Source: Anaerolineaceae bacterium
GTDB taxonomy: Bacteria; Chloroflexota; Anaerolineae; Anaerolineales; Villigracilaceae
NCBI GenBank assembly: GCA_009885945.1
Contig: VFJR01000025.1
Coordinates: 1-43,247 of the forward strand
Length of the DNA: 43,247 nt
Direction: 5' to 3'
This document shows, piece after piece, positions 36,300-43,247 of this stretch (its first letter is position 1; every line of letters starts with the position of its first letter). The notes under the pieces were generated by a model, which saw only the letters and a list, made by a program, of their open reading frames with translations, was not told where the DNA came from and ran no database searches. The position numbers and the translations under genes were made by a program.

Positions 36300-37631
36300 T
36301 TACTTGCAAAAAGCGGGTGCTTTCTCAAAATTTACTTTTGTAATAAACCAGTTTTCGCCTATTTTTTGAATAATTATTGTTTGCGGCAAGAGTGTTGCTT
36401 CAATCGTCTGTACTATTTTCCCGTCCGATTTTTGGAAGAATTGAGTTGTCCACACCTCGCAGGTTTTTGCTTCTATTTGTGCCGCGTTTATTATTTTGAT
36501 ATCTGCAACATAACTTTTGTAGTAATCAATTTCTGCTACCTCAACCAAGCCTTGTTGATTAAGAGAGTCAATTTCTGCAAATAGGTTTTCCAAAATTTCT
36601 CCGCCTAAAACTGTGCTGGCAACTGATGCATCTCCCTCACGATACGCTTTGATCTGTAGTTTGATGGCATTCGTTAAAAAATCGCCGACTTCTTTGGCTA
36701 ACTCAGGCGAAACCCCATTTGTTTGGTCGGGTAAAAACGGATTTGTACCGGCTGCGATCTCTGCTCCGTCTTTGGCGCCGTCTTTATCCATATCAGCGTC
36801 GATTGGATTCATGCGATTGGCAACTTCAACACCATCGCCTAGCCCGTCATTATCTGTATCAGGCTTATTTGGATCTGTGCCTGTTACTAATGTTTCATCT
36901 GAATCTGACAATCCATCTTGGTCTGTGTCGTTGTTGGGACTTTGGGGCGGATTTTCGTTTGGCTTTGGCAATTGTGGTGCAGATGGAGAAGTGCTTGCCA
37001 GCCCATAAACTGATTGCACGCCAGCAACGTCATCGTCGCCTAAAAAGCGATGAGGTCTGCTATAACTTGGAAACATAAGCGCGTTTTTATCAGTGCTGTG
37101 ATTTAATCCAAGTGTATGTCCAATTTCATGTGCTGCAACTGTTAACAAGTCAACATTTTTATTATCACTATTTACCCAACGTTCCGAATCGTCAAAATGC
37201 AAAAAAACCTGCTTATCTGAATAGGGATTTGGGTAAGAAGCATGTGCTAAGACATTTCCTGCGCCATCAAACGAATCGCCATCGCCATGCTCGCCTTCTG
37301 CCCAACCAATCACAATGTCTGCCTTGTTTCTGTCGCTGGTTTCTGTAAATATAAGCGGGATATTAGCCGCCCATAATGCAAATGCAGACTTTACGAGTTG
37401 TCTTTCTTCATCCCCCGATATTTTATCTGTGCCATTAATGAAGAAGTAGGTGATATTGGTTTTTCCCCATTGAGAAGCAACTCGGAATTCTGCCGAATTG
37501 AGAATATTTACGTCTCCGTCTGGAAGATTATCATAACGATAAGACGGCTCTGCATTTGAAGTTGCGGGGGTAAAGGTAGAGCAAGAGAAAAGAAATGTGA
37601 TGGCAATCAATAAAAACATTGGCTTTTTCAT
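36300..37631 (-). CDS. Matrixin-type metalloprotease lipoprotein with TSP3 repeats (443 aa)
   Basis: Secreted zinc protease anchored by lipid: signal with lipobox L14-F15-S16-Cys17. The catalytic domain (about 45-210) has the metzincin zinc motif HEIGHTLGLNH (His168, Glu169, His172, His178) and Met-turn ALMFPSY (Met186). The GDGDSFDGAGNVLAHASYP segment upstream fits the structural metal loop of matrixins. Residues 234-305 carry three thrombospondin type 3-like Asp-rich calcium repeats (DTDQDGLSDSDE, DTDNDGLGDGVE, DMDKDGAKDGAE). Residues 310-443 resemble an NTF2-like fold of unknown role (TIIIQKIGENWFITKVNFE). No propeptide cysteine switch is obvious. Its own promoter should lie in the 148-bp divergent region at 37632-37779. 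The substrate is unknown. Confidence 0.9.
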   Translation of the reverse strand: MKKPMFLLIAITFLFSCSTFTPATSNAEPSYRYDNLPDGDVNILNSAEFRVASQWGKTNITYFFINGTDKISGDEERQLVKSAFALWAANIPLIFTETSDRNKADIVIGWAEGEHGDGDSFDGAGNVLAHASYPNPYSDKQVFLHFDDSERWVNSDNKNVDLLTVAAHEIGHTLGLNHSTDKNALMFPSYSRPHRFLGDDDVAGVQSVYGLASTSPSAPQLPKPNENPPQSPNNDTDQDGLSDSDETLVTGTDPNKPDTDNDGLGDGVEVANRMNPIDADMDKDGAKDGAEIAAGTNPFLPDQTNGVSPELAKEVGDFLTNAIKLQIKAYREGDASVASTVLGGEILENLFAEIDSLNQQGLVEVAEIDYYKSYVADIKIINAAQIEAKTCEVWTTQFFQKSDGKIVQTIEATLLPQTIIIQKIGENWFITKVNFEKAPAFCK

Positions 37632-37767
37632 TTTTACCTCTAATAATTGGGCTCTCTGGCAGAGTTGAGTTGTAAACTTTATTAATAGCAGCTTACTTCA
37701 TGAGTGTAGCATAAAAATAGAAGCGCTATTTGCCCCACCAATTTACTTTCGCTCTCTTCTTACAACG

Positions 37768-37773
37768 TATAAT
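37768..37773 (+). promoter_or_regulatory. Consensus -10 box placed for a leaderless transcript
   Basis: TATAAT ends six bases before the ATG at 37780, so transcription should begin at or next to the start codon. No Shine-Dalgarno sequence lies before the ATG and no good -35 hexamer is seen at 17 bp (only a TTTACT/TTACTT about 19-20 bp upstream). Confidence 0.55.
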
Positions 37774-37779
37774 ATAGAC

Positions 37780-38973
37780 ATGCGCATATATATTTTTGCT
37801 AGCTTGCTTTTATTGGCTGCGTGCCAACCTAGGGCGAATAATGCTTTAATTACTATCGTCGATGCTGACCAGCTTCACACCAGCGATGCTAGTCAATTCG
37901 TGCCGCGCCTTTTGTTAGAGGATATGGGCATTGTTCTCGGAGAAAGCGATCGGGTGTTAATGAATGGCGCGGCTGTTTTACTTGACGAATTGGTAACAGT
38001 AAACAATTTGGTAACCTTGCAAGTTCGACGTGCGGTGCCGGTAACTCTTCAAATGCCGAATGAGTCGCGCGTGATATTAAGTTCTGCGTTTACGGTTGGC
38101 GAGATGTTGAAAGATGCGGGAGTAAATTTATCCATTAATGATTTTATAGACTCGCCAATATCCACTCCAGTCACATCGTCTATGATCGTGAAATATATTC
38201 CCGCACGTGATCTGCGTATATTTATTAGGGATATTTCTTTGATTTTGAGCTCTGCTGAAGGAGCGGTTGGCAGGATAATGGCTGAGGCGGGGATTCCGCT
38301 GGTTGGGTTAGATTACAGCCTCCCGCTGGATAGTGAAGCGGCGCCTCTTGATTCTCAATTTAGATTGGTGCGTGTTCACGAATCGGTATCTTTAACTTTG
38401 AAATCAATCCCTCGTCAAGATGAATATATAGCGTCTGATGATATAGAATTGGATCAAACAGAGATCTTACAACCTGGCTCAGATGGATTGAGTATTTCGC
38501 GAATTCACACACGTTTTGAAGATGGTCAGCAAGTGTTACGAGAAATTGATGATGATGTTATTGTGCGATCGCCGCAAAAACGCGTTATCGGATATGGCAC
38601 AAAAATTGTTACACATACTATTCCGGGAAGTACAAACATCGAATATTGGCGCGCGGTGCAAATGTATGCTACGTCTTATTCACCATGCCGGTCTGGCGTA
38701 CCGCAGTGTTTGAGCGGCACCTCGTTTGGTTTGCCAGTGCAAAAAGGGGTGGTGGCAATGAAGTATGATTGGTATTTGCAATTGGCTGGCCAACAAGTGT
38801 ATATTCCAGGATATGGCGTGGCGGTTGTGGCAGATGTGGGCGGGGGCTTTCCAGATGGGCGGGCATGGATAGATTTGGGCTATAGCGATTCTGACTGGGA
38901 GGAGTGGAGTGGTTGGGTTACTGTCTATTTTCTAGCGCCTGTGCCGGATAGCATTCCATATATTTTAAAATGA
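37780..38973 (+). CDS. DUF348/G5/3D-domain cell-wall lipoprotein (397 aa)
   Basis: Exported wall-associated protein like the YabE/Rpf-type group. Lipobox L12-A13-A14-Cys15 follows a short signal. Two DUF348 (ubiquitin-like) units at about 82-125 (VTLQMPNESRVILSSAFTVG) and 145-190 precede a G5 domain at about 195-275 (SLTLKSIPRQDEYIASDD to RVIGYGTKI). A 3D domain at 292-385 (MYATSYSPCRSG, KGVVAMKYDWYL, VVADVGGGFPDGRAWIDLGY; Asp352 and Asp365 among the conserved acids) resembles the MltA-type lytic fold. The role is probably peptidoglycan binding or remodelling. No SD sequence precedes the ATG, and the signal peptide starts right there, so the start is firm. The LCP gene follows with a 4-bp overlap, linking both to wall assembly. 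Confidence 0.88.
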   Translation: MRIYIFASLLLLAACQPRANNALITIVDADQLHTSDASQFVPRLLLEDMGIVLGESDRVLMNGAAVLLDELVTVNNLVTLQVRRAVPVTLQMPNESRVILSSAFTVGEMLKDAGVNLSINDFIDSPISTPVTSSMIVKYIPARDLRIFIRDISLILSSAEGAVGRIMAEAGIPLVGLDYSLPLDSEAAPLDSQFRLVRVHESVSLTLKSIPRQDEYIASDDIELDQTEILQPGSDGLSISRIHTRFEDGQQVLREIDDDVIVRSPQKRVIGYGTKIVTHTIPGSTNIEYWRAVQMYATSYSPCRSGVPQCLSGTSFGLPVQKGVVAMKYDWYLQLAGQQVYIPGYGVAVVADVGGGFPDGRAWIDLGYSDSDWEEWSGWVTVYFLAPVPDSIPYILK

Positions 38974-40112
38974 CAACTTCGCAAAAAATTACCCTAGGCA
39001 TTCTTTCAACGATTGCAATTATTATGCTGGTTATGGTTTCGTTTTTAATCCTGCATAATTATCAACAATGGGCAGTTAAGCCGTTGGGGGGTATTTTAGA
39101 AACGCCGCCCACTGTTCAGTTTCTGTTAGCAAATGAAACGCCCACAACTGTGCCGCCCGGCACTTTAGCTCCCACTATAGATTTTGATGTTACAAATTTA
39201 CCTAATACGCCTATTTGCGGCGGACCTTTAAAAATGGATTTATTAATGATCGGTACTGATTCGCGTTCTGGCCGTTATGAATATGGGCTTGCAGATGCCA
39301 TTCGGCTTGTGCGAATTGATTTTGTAACACCGCGCGTATTTGTTTTAGAATTTCCGCGTGATCTGTGGGTGGAGATTCCAGAAATTAGCGACAATATTCA
39401 ACAAGATCACGAACGATTAAATCAAGCTTATTTATATGGCAACCCAGGTTTTAACTATTACGAGCATCCAAGTGAAGGTCCTGGTTTGCTCGCGCGCACT
39501 TTAAATTTAAACTTTGGTGCTAATGTAGATCATTATGTCGCGGTCTCTATGAAAACCTTTATAGAAGTTGTAGATGTTATTGGCGGGATAGATGTTAATT
39601 TGCCTGATGGCTTGGATGGCAGAACAGGCACAGACAATAGCCGTCGTCTTATATTCCCTAAAGGAGAACAACATCTTAGCGGCGAACAAGCTTTAACATT
39701 AGCGCGTATTCGTAACCAGACTGTATTTACACGAGCTGAGCATCAAAATATGGTCATGTGTGCTGTTCGTAAAAAAATGATCAGCCCGCAGGTTATTCCT
39801 CAGCTTTCGCAAATATTGACAACTTTTCAAGAAAACATTCAAACCGATTTAACGCCAGAGCAAATTGGTCAACTTGCATGTTTGGGCGTAGCGGCTCGCC
39901 CTGAGAATATTGTCTTTGCGAGTTTCCCTAACGAGTTGTTTAAGGAAAGTACGGTCTACGACCCTGTTTTCAAATCATTTGTTTTTGCTTGGGATGTAGA
40001 TTTCGATATTTTGCGACAATATACGACTCAGTTTCAAGCGGGATATTGGCCTAGTCAACAACAAATATCAACAAACTCTGCAGAGTTGGAGGACGCATTC
40101 CTTTGTCCGTAA
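38970..40112 (+). CDS. LytR-CpsA-Psr (LCP) family cell-wall glycopolymer transferase (380 aa)
   Basis: LCP enzymes attach polyprenyl-linked glycopolymers to the wall. An N-terminal helix (about 8-28) anchors an extracytoplasmic catalytic domain from about 88: LLMIGTDSRSG with Asp97 and Arg99, then VFVLEFPRDLWVEIP with Arg130-Asp131, LNQAYLYGNPGF, VDVIGGIDVNLPDG and GEQALTLARIRN, all family motifs. The linker 40-85 is rich in Thr and Pro. The ATGA overlap with the DUF348/3D gene suggests coupled translation, and its end overlaps the rsmA start by 10 bp. The polymer and acceptor cannot be told. Confidence 0.93.
   Translation: MTTSQKITLGILSTIAIIMLVMVSFLILHNYQQWAVKPLGGILETPPTVQFLLANETPTTVPPGTLAPTIDFDVTNLPNTPICGGPLKMDLLMIGTDSRSGRYEYGLADAIRLVRIDFVTPRVFVLEFPRDLWVEIPEISDNIQQDHERLNQAYLYGNPGFNYYEHPSEGPGLLARTLNLNFGANVDHYVAVSMKTFIEVVDVIGGIDVNLPDGLDGRTGTDNSRRLIFPKGEQHLSGEQALTLARIRNQTVFTRAEHQNMVMCAVRKKMISPQVIPQLSQILTTFQENIQTDLTPEQIGQLACLGVAARPENIVFASFPNELFKESTVYDPVFKSFVFAWDVDFDILRQYTTQFQAGYWPSQQQISTNSAELEDAFLCP
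40088..40093 (+). promoter_or_regulatory. Ribosome binding site GGAGGA deciding the rsmA TTG start
   Basis: A near-perfect Shine-Dalgarno within the end of the LCP gene, nine bases before TTG 40103; it favours the TTG over the ATG 30 bases downstream. Confidence 0.75.
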
Positions 40113-40957
40113 AATTATCTTCCATCCCACAGATGAACACTGCTTCATTGTTAAAGCAATATGGCTTGCGCGCTGAAAAAGGACTCGGCCAAAATTTTTT
40201 ACAAGACCCAATCGCCTTGGAAAAAATAGCCCGTGCCGCACAAATTCAGCCTGATGATAGCGTCTTGGAAATTGGACCCGGCTTGGGAAGTTTGACCCGT
40301 TATTTGTCAGCCTTTGCCAGAGAAGTCATAGCGGTCGAAATTGACGAGAACCTGCTTCTGCCTCTTCGAACGATTCTTACGCCTCATCCGAACGTGCGCG
40401 TGATTCATGGTGATATTTTAAATATTTTGCCCAATGAGATGATTGAGCAAGAGGGCTATATTGTTGCCGCGAATATTCCTTATTACATAACTTCTGCAAT
40501 TATCCGTCACTTGTTGGAGAACTCACCAAGACCCCGCCGCCTTGTGCTCACCATGCAAAAAGAAGTAGCAGATCGTATTTGTGCGCGAGATGGAGACATG
40601 AGTTTGCTGGCATTAAGTGTTCAAATTTATGGCAAGCCTGCAATTGTAGAGAAAATTCCCGCTGATGCTTTTTATCCTGCACCTAAAATAGATTCGGCGG
40701 TTTTGTGCATAGAGATCTATCCTCAGTCTTTGATTCCAGCACATTCAATTAATGTTTTCTTTAAATTGATCAAGGCGGGTTTTGGTCAAAAACGAAAAAT
40801 GATGCGAAACTCACTTGCGGCTGGCTTGCATATCTCTCCTGCAAAAGCGGATGTTCTGTTAATGAGTGCGCAGCTAAGCCCTGCAATACGTGCAGAGAAA
40901 TTGACAATTCCAGATTGGCTGCGACTAGTGGAAAATTGGACTTCACTTAAGCTATAA
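40103..40957 (+). CDS. rsmA: 16S rRNA (adenine1518-N6/adenine1519-N6)-dimethyltransferase RsmA (284 aa)
   Basis: Methylates two adjacent adenines in the 3' helix 45 of 16S rRNA, using S-adenosylmethionine, late in small-subunit assembly. Family signatures are clear: GLRAEKGLGQNFLQD at the N terminus, motif I VLEIGPGLGSLTRYL (54-68), acidic EID near 79-81, GDIL at 103-106 and catalytic NIPYYITSAII at 124-134, with FGQKRKMMRNSL near the C terminus. Length is typical. The start is TTG at 40103, supported by GGAGGA at 40088-40093 nine bases upstream; the ATG at 40133 has no such site and would cut the usual N terminus only slightly. It is the third gene of the block, ended by the terminator at 40958. 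Confidence 0.97.
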   Translation: MSVKLSSIPQMNTASLLKQYGLRAEKGLGQNFLQDPIALEKIARAAQIQPDDSVLEIGPGLGSLTRYLSAFAREVIAVEIDENLLLPLRTILTPHPNVRVIHGDILNILPNEMIEQEGYIVAANIPYYITSAIIRHLLENSPRPRRLVLTMQKEVADRICARDGDMSLLALSVQIYGKPAIVEKIPADAFYPAPKIDSAVLCIEIYPQSLIPAHSINVFFKLIKAGFGQKRKMMRNSLAAGLHISPAKADVLLMSAQLSPAIRAEKLTIPDWLRLVENWTSLKL

Positions 40958-40993
40958 AAAAACTGGACGAGATAAAAATCTCGTCCAGTTTTT
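40958..40993. terminator. Bidirectional rho-independent terminator
   Basis: A perfect 15-bp stem (40958-40972 with 40979-40993) around the 6-base loop TAAAAA. The A-rich foot on one side and T-rich foot on the other give a U tract in both directions, so it can stop rsmA (plus) and the receiver/GGDEF gene (minus). It overlaps the stop codon of the latter. Confidence 0.9.
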
Positions 40994-41846
40994 ATGCTTT
41001 GTTCCTGATGAGCTCAGCTTTTATGTCATTTGCTGTAGCGAACTTGCCTGTTACCGATGTAAGCTCGGCTATCTTTACAGTCAACCGCCCATTACTTTTT
41101 GCGGCTTGTTCCCGATCTTTGATAGGGTAAAAATAGTCCATTGATTGCTCAAGACGGCTTCGTAATTTGTCTCGCAAAGCCGATGGGTTAGCGGGGGAAA
41201 CTACGAGTAAAAATTCGGTAGCGCTGATGTGACCAAGAAAATCTTCAGCAGTACTAACTTCGCGCATGGTATTTACAACCATCATGCTTACTGCCCGTAG
41301 AACATCATCTGATGCAACAAAACCGTAGGTTTCACGAAAGAAATCCATGTTTTCGAGAGAGACTAGCATAACCGACCAGCCGCCCTTTTGAATTGCTTCA
41401 GTTAATCGTTCATCTACTAACGCGCCTTCTGGCAAGCCAGAGACTGGGTTGGTAAGCGAGCCTTGGCTTACTCGTCGCAAAGCATTGCGTACGCGCAGGC
41501 GAAGTTCTTGTACATCAAATGGCTTGGTGATGTAATCATCCGCGCCAATTTCTAAGCCTTGCAAACGGTCCGCTCGGTCTCTTTTTTCGGTCAGGAAGAT
41601 AATAGGTATTTCTTGGGTGCGTCTATCTGCACGTAAACGACGCGCTACTTCATAGCCATCAATATCAGGAAGGCGTATATCAAGTATGACAAGGTCTGGG
41701 TGGTTGGATTGACTGGCTCGAACACCATCTTCGCCCCAATTTACTGTAAAGACTTCATAGCCTTGTACGCGAAAATAGGCGTTGAGCATTTCTGCTACAT
41801 CTAAATCGTCTTCAATAATCAGGATTTTTGATTTTTCTTCAGCCAA
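40992..41846 (-). CDS. Response regulator with degenerate GGDEF domain (284 aa)
   Basis: A receiver domain (1-122) with Glu12-Asp13-Asp14, phosphoacceptor Asp56 in LVILDIRLP, Thr86 and Lys108 (YITKPF) is followed by a GGDEF-like fold (130-280): NPVSGLPEGALVDERL, LVSLENMDFFRETYGF and DDVLRAVSMMV are recognisable. The active-site GGDEF is replaced by SATEF at about 208-212, and the metal-binding first Asp position is Glu-Asn in SLENMDFF, so cyclic di-GMP synthesis is not expected; a scaffold or binding role is likely. The start is TTG at 41846 since no in-frame ATG precedes the conserved first strand. It is the last gene of the Roadblock - V4R operon, 15 bp after the V4R stop. Confidence 0.88.
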   Translation of the reverse strand: MAEEKSKILIIEDDLDVAEMLNAYFRVQGYEVFTVNWGEDGVRASQSNHPDLVILDIRLPDIDGYEVARRLRADRRTQEIPIIFLTEKRDRADRLQGLEIGADDYITKPFDVQELRLRVRNALRRVSQGSLTNPVSGLPEGALVDERLTEAIQKGGWSVMLVSLENMDFFRETYGFVASDDVLRAVSMMVVNTMREVSTAEDFLGHISATEFLLVVSPANPSALRDKLRSRLEQSMDYFYPIKDREQAAKSNGRLTVKIAELTSVTGKFATANDIKAELIRNKA

Positions 41847-41861
41847 AGGGATCGCCTGTGG

Positions 41862-42497
41862 TTAGGAAATTGGTTCTTTTTGTACGATGAATTCACAAAC
41901 ATCATCGCCAACAGCTACGCATTTGGACTCGTTTACGCGAAACTCATTGCCGCCAGAAACCCACTTGAGGGCTTCTTGAATCAAACCAGTAGAAACGTAA
42001 CATACTGGCTTGTCTGCTCCTGTGCGTCCCCAGCAGCAGGGGCACTTATGAATAGTCCAAATAAATTCAGTTTCTTTCTCTTCAACGGTAGTTTGTTGAT
42101 CACTTAATTGGGTAAAGATCTTTGCAAAGGCTGGCAGACCAATTCTCAGTTTGGAGTGAAGCGGAAGAACTACGAACGCCAAATCTGCGGCGCCTGCTAA
42201 TGCTCCGAAATTCTTCAATGCGTCCGAGAAGGTAGCTCGCCCAGCGCGTAAAGCCAAACCGCGCCCGCCGCGAGGACCGTACATTTCTTCTAATGCAGAT
42301 CCGATGGCGGACAATTCAGAAAAGTCAAAACCTTTGTCTAAGTTATCAGGTGGATAATTGTCGATATAATGATTCAAGCCGCCCAAGTTGAGAATGGCAT
42401 TAAGGCCATTTTTCCCCATTACTTCTTCTAGGGACTTTATTGTAATCAATCCAAACTTGTTGGGGTAATATAAACCAGCTTTTTGAATGGGGCTCAT
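41862..42497 (-). CDS. V4R-domain protein (211 aa)
   Basis: The C-terminal half matches the V4R (4-vinyl reductase-like) small-molecule-binding domain: CPCCWGR (Cys152, Cys154, Cys155), Cys166, then STGLIQEALKWVSGGNEF, VNESKCVAVGDDVCEF with Cys193 and Cys201. The N-terminal part is an alpha-helical region starting MSPIQKAGLYYPNKFG. V4R domains bind small ligands or a metal and often sit beside Roadblock and receiver genes; the ligand here is unknown. The ATG at 42497 has GGAG seven bases upstream. It is 10 bp after the Roadblock gene and 15 bp before the receiver gene, so the three form an operon. Confidence 0.85.
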   Translation of the reverse strand: MSPIQKAGLYYPNKFGLITIKSLEEVMGKNGLNAILNLGGLNHYIDNYPPDNLDKGFDFSELSAIGSALEEMYGPRGGRGLALRAGRATFSDALKNFGALAGAADLAFVVLPLHSKLRIGLPAFAKIFTQLSDQQTTVEEKETEFIWTIHKCPCCWGRTGADKPVCYVSTGLIQEALKWVSGGNEFRVNESKCVAVGDDVCEFIVQKEPIS

Positions 42498-42507
42498 TTG
42501 GACTCCG

Positions 42508-42879
42508 CTAAATCAGTTTTACTAGGTCTTCAGTTGCGCGGCGCATGTCAAGGAAAATTAAACCTAATTTTGCTTGTTCGCCTGTAAGTACGGTCAGCAC
42601 GGCGTCCTGCCCGACTGACATTAGTACCACATACCCTTTTTGGCCTTTTATGTACACTTGCTCAAGTGAGCCGCGTCCAAGCTCAGTTGCAATGCGTTCA
42701 CCTAAGGAAAGCATCGCGGCAGACATCGCGGAGACGCGGTCTTCTTCCACACCTTGCGGTAAGGCAGATGCAATACTTAAACCATCAACACTAACAACTG
42801 CAGATGCTTCAATATCAGGTGATGATATTTGAAGTTCCCGCAGACGATCTACCATTTGTTGTGAACGTGATTTCGACAA
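42508..42879 (-). CDS. Roadblock/LC7-domain protein (123 aa)
   Basis: Compact alpha/beta Roadblock/LC7 fold: MVDRLRELQISSPDIEASAV, VVSVDGLSIASALP, a RVSAMSAAMLSLGERIATEL helix, QVYIKGQKGYVVLMSVG and a last helix LIFLDMRRATEDLVKLI. In bacteria such proteins regulate small Ras-like GTPases (MglB type) or form dimeric platforms; no GTPase gene is in the window. The frame is open from TTG 42894, but AGGAGG lies at 42891-42886 inside that extension, six bases before the TTG at 42879, so I place the start there (L/MSKSRSQQ). It is the first gene of the operon behind a near-consensus promoter. Confidence 0.88.
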   Translation of the reverse strand: MSKSRSQQMVDRLRELQISSPDIEASAVVSVDGLSIASALPQGVEEDRVSAMSAAMLSLGERIATELGRGSLEQVYIKGQKGYVVLMSVGQDAVLTVLTGEQAKLGLIFLDMRRATEDLVKLI

Positions 42880-42885
42880 ACCAAC

Positions 42886-42891
42886 CCTCCT
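42886..42891 (-). promoter_or_regulatory. Ribosome binding site AGGAGG for the Roadblock gene
   Basis: A perfect Shine-Dalgarno six bases before TTG 42879; it overlaps the first codons of the longer frame from 42894 and thus argues for the shorter protein. Confidence 0.75.
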
Positions 42892-42950
42892 CAAAGAAGG
42901 AATAACGCTTTTTGGATTTGCTACAAGCGTTGTATTTTTAATATAACTGT

Positions 42951-42979
42951 ATTTTAGAACATGGCTAGGATTGTGTCAA
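42951..42979 (-). promoter_or_regulatory. Sigma-70 promoter of the Roadblock-V4R-receiver operon
   Basis: On the minus strand TTGACA (42979-42974) and TAAAAT (42956-42951) are separated by 17 bp, nearly consensus. Transcription would start near 42944, about 65 bases before the TTG at 42879. Confidence 0.8.
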
Positions 42980-43209
42980 GTTAGGATATTCGGTTATGCT
43001 ATGTGCTTACAAAACAGCAAGTTTTTTATAACAAAAGTTCTCGCACATCCCAATATTTTGCTAGATGTACCTTTTTGTTGAATAGGATATGGGTAAATAT
43101 AATAATAAATAATATCACCATTTCCTAGACATCCCGAAAATTATATAAGGAGATTATTTTTATTGGAGATTTCAGCATTTGAGAACACGACGCAAATCGA
43201 TTCGTTATA

Positions 43210-43238
43210 TTGACACATGTATGCCCGCATGGTAAACT
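43210..43238 (+). promoter_or_regulatory. Candidate promoter reading out of the right edge
   Basis: TTGACA (43210-43215) and TAAACT (43233-43238) are 17 bp apart on the plus strand. The -35 is perfect, the -10 matches four of six positions. The gene it would serve is beyond the window. Confidence 0.5.
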
Positions 43239-43247
43239 CTCGCCCGC

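Larger units (their letters stand above)
42895..43247. other. 353-bp terminal region without a recognisable gene
   Basis: AT-rich stretch beyond the Roadblock gene. It holds the operon promoter at 42951-42979 and a candidate rightward promoter at 43210-43238. An AAGGAG at about 43149 precedes TTG- and ATG-like starts whose frames stop within about 20 codons, so I see no coding sequence. Confidence 0.6.

Noticed and set aside
40992-41846. Active diguanylate cyclase
   Set aside because: The catalytic motif is SATEF and the metal-binding Asp is absent, so only the fold is supported.
43149-43247. Small gene on the plus strand after AAGGAG near the right edge
   Set aside because: Both candidate frames reach a stop within about 20 codons.
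1-43247. CRISPR array, tRNA genes, rRNA genes, insertion sequences
   Set aside because: I looked for regular direct repeats with spacers, cloverleaf-type sequences and transposase motifs with terminal repeats and saw none; a covariance-model scan was not possible.

Overview
The window looks like a chromosomal segment of a Chloroflexota bacterium, most likely Anaerolineae. This is inferred from gene content: families of membrane GAF-domain proteins, Roadblock/V4R/receiver gene sets, a WD40 protein with the C-terminal tail seen on Chloroflexota WD40 proteins, and a DUF348/G5/3D - LCP - rsmA block. No rRNA or ribosomal protein gene is present to confirm it. The DNA is moderately AT-rich by eye. 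I see no tRNA, rRNA, CRISPR array or intact insertion sequence.

Region 1 (27763 down to 1, minus strand, running off the left edge) is a tightly packed polycistron. In transcription order it encodes two stand-alone CheY-like receivers, a 1295-aa five-GAF receptor, four more membrane GAF proteins, an NMT1-like substrate-binding lipoprotein, four GAF proteins, a second substrate-binding lipoprotein, two GAF proteins, and the start of one more. Twelve GAF-type sensor genes (eleven complete) therefore lie in a row, with gaps of 2-38 bp or overlaps of 4-8 bp. Their N-terminal sensing parts differ (six-helix membrane bundles, dCache domains, a helical-bundle sensor). All eleven complete ones end in a common C-terminal tail, and ten of them also share a Trp/Gly-Tyr linker and a half-length second GAF. 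None carries a kinase, GGDEF, phosphatase or DNA-binding domain. Each substrate-binding gene is followed directly by a dCache-HAMP-GAF gene, and no ABC permease or ATPase is present, so the lipoproteins are probably ligand-presenting partners of the receptors.

Region 2 (36076-27900, minus) is a four-gene operon: a papain-fold C39-like protein with three SH3 repeats and no signal peptide; a TIR - transmembrane - coiled-coil - WD40 protein; a SLATT/DUF4231-type membrane protein with two 2TM units; and a three-part protein (deoxyribosyltransferase/TIR-like domain, TPR-like TRAFs-binding region, SLOG domain). TIR, SLOG and SLATT are hallmark parts of nucleotide-signal immunity systems such as Thoeris, but this combination does not match a named system I know. 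It is the best candidate here for an undescribed defence or stress-signalling system.

Region 3 (37631-36300, minus) is a matrixin-type metalloprotease lipoprotein with thrombospondin type 3 calcium-binding repeats. Region 4 (37780-40957, plus) runs divergently from it: a DUF348/G5/3D cell-wall lipoprotein with an apparently leaderless start, an LCP-family cell-wall ligase (4-bp overlap) and rsmA (overlapping the LCP gene), ended by a strong bidirectional terminator. Region 5 (42879-40992, minus, convergent) is a Roadblock/LC7 - V4R - receiver with degenerate GGDEF operon behind a near-consensus sigma-70 promoter. The right-hand 353 bases hold that promoter, a second candidate promoter reading out of the window, and no gene that I can see.
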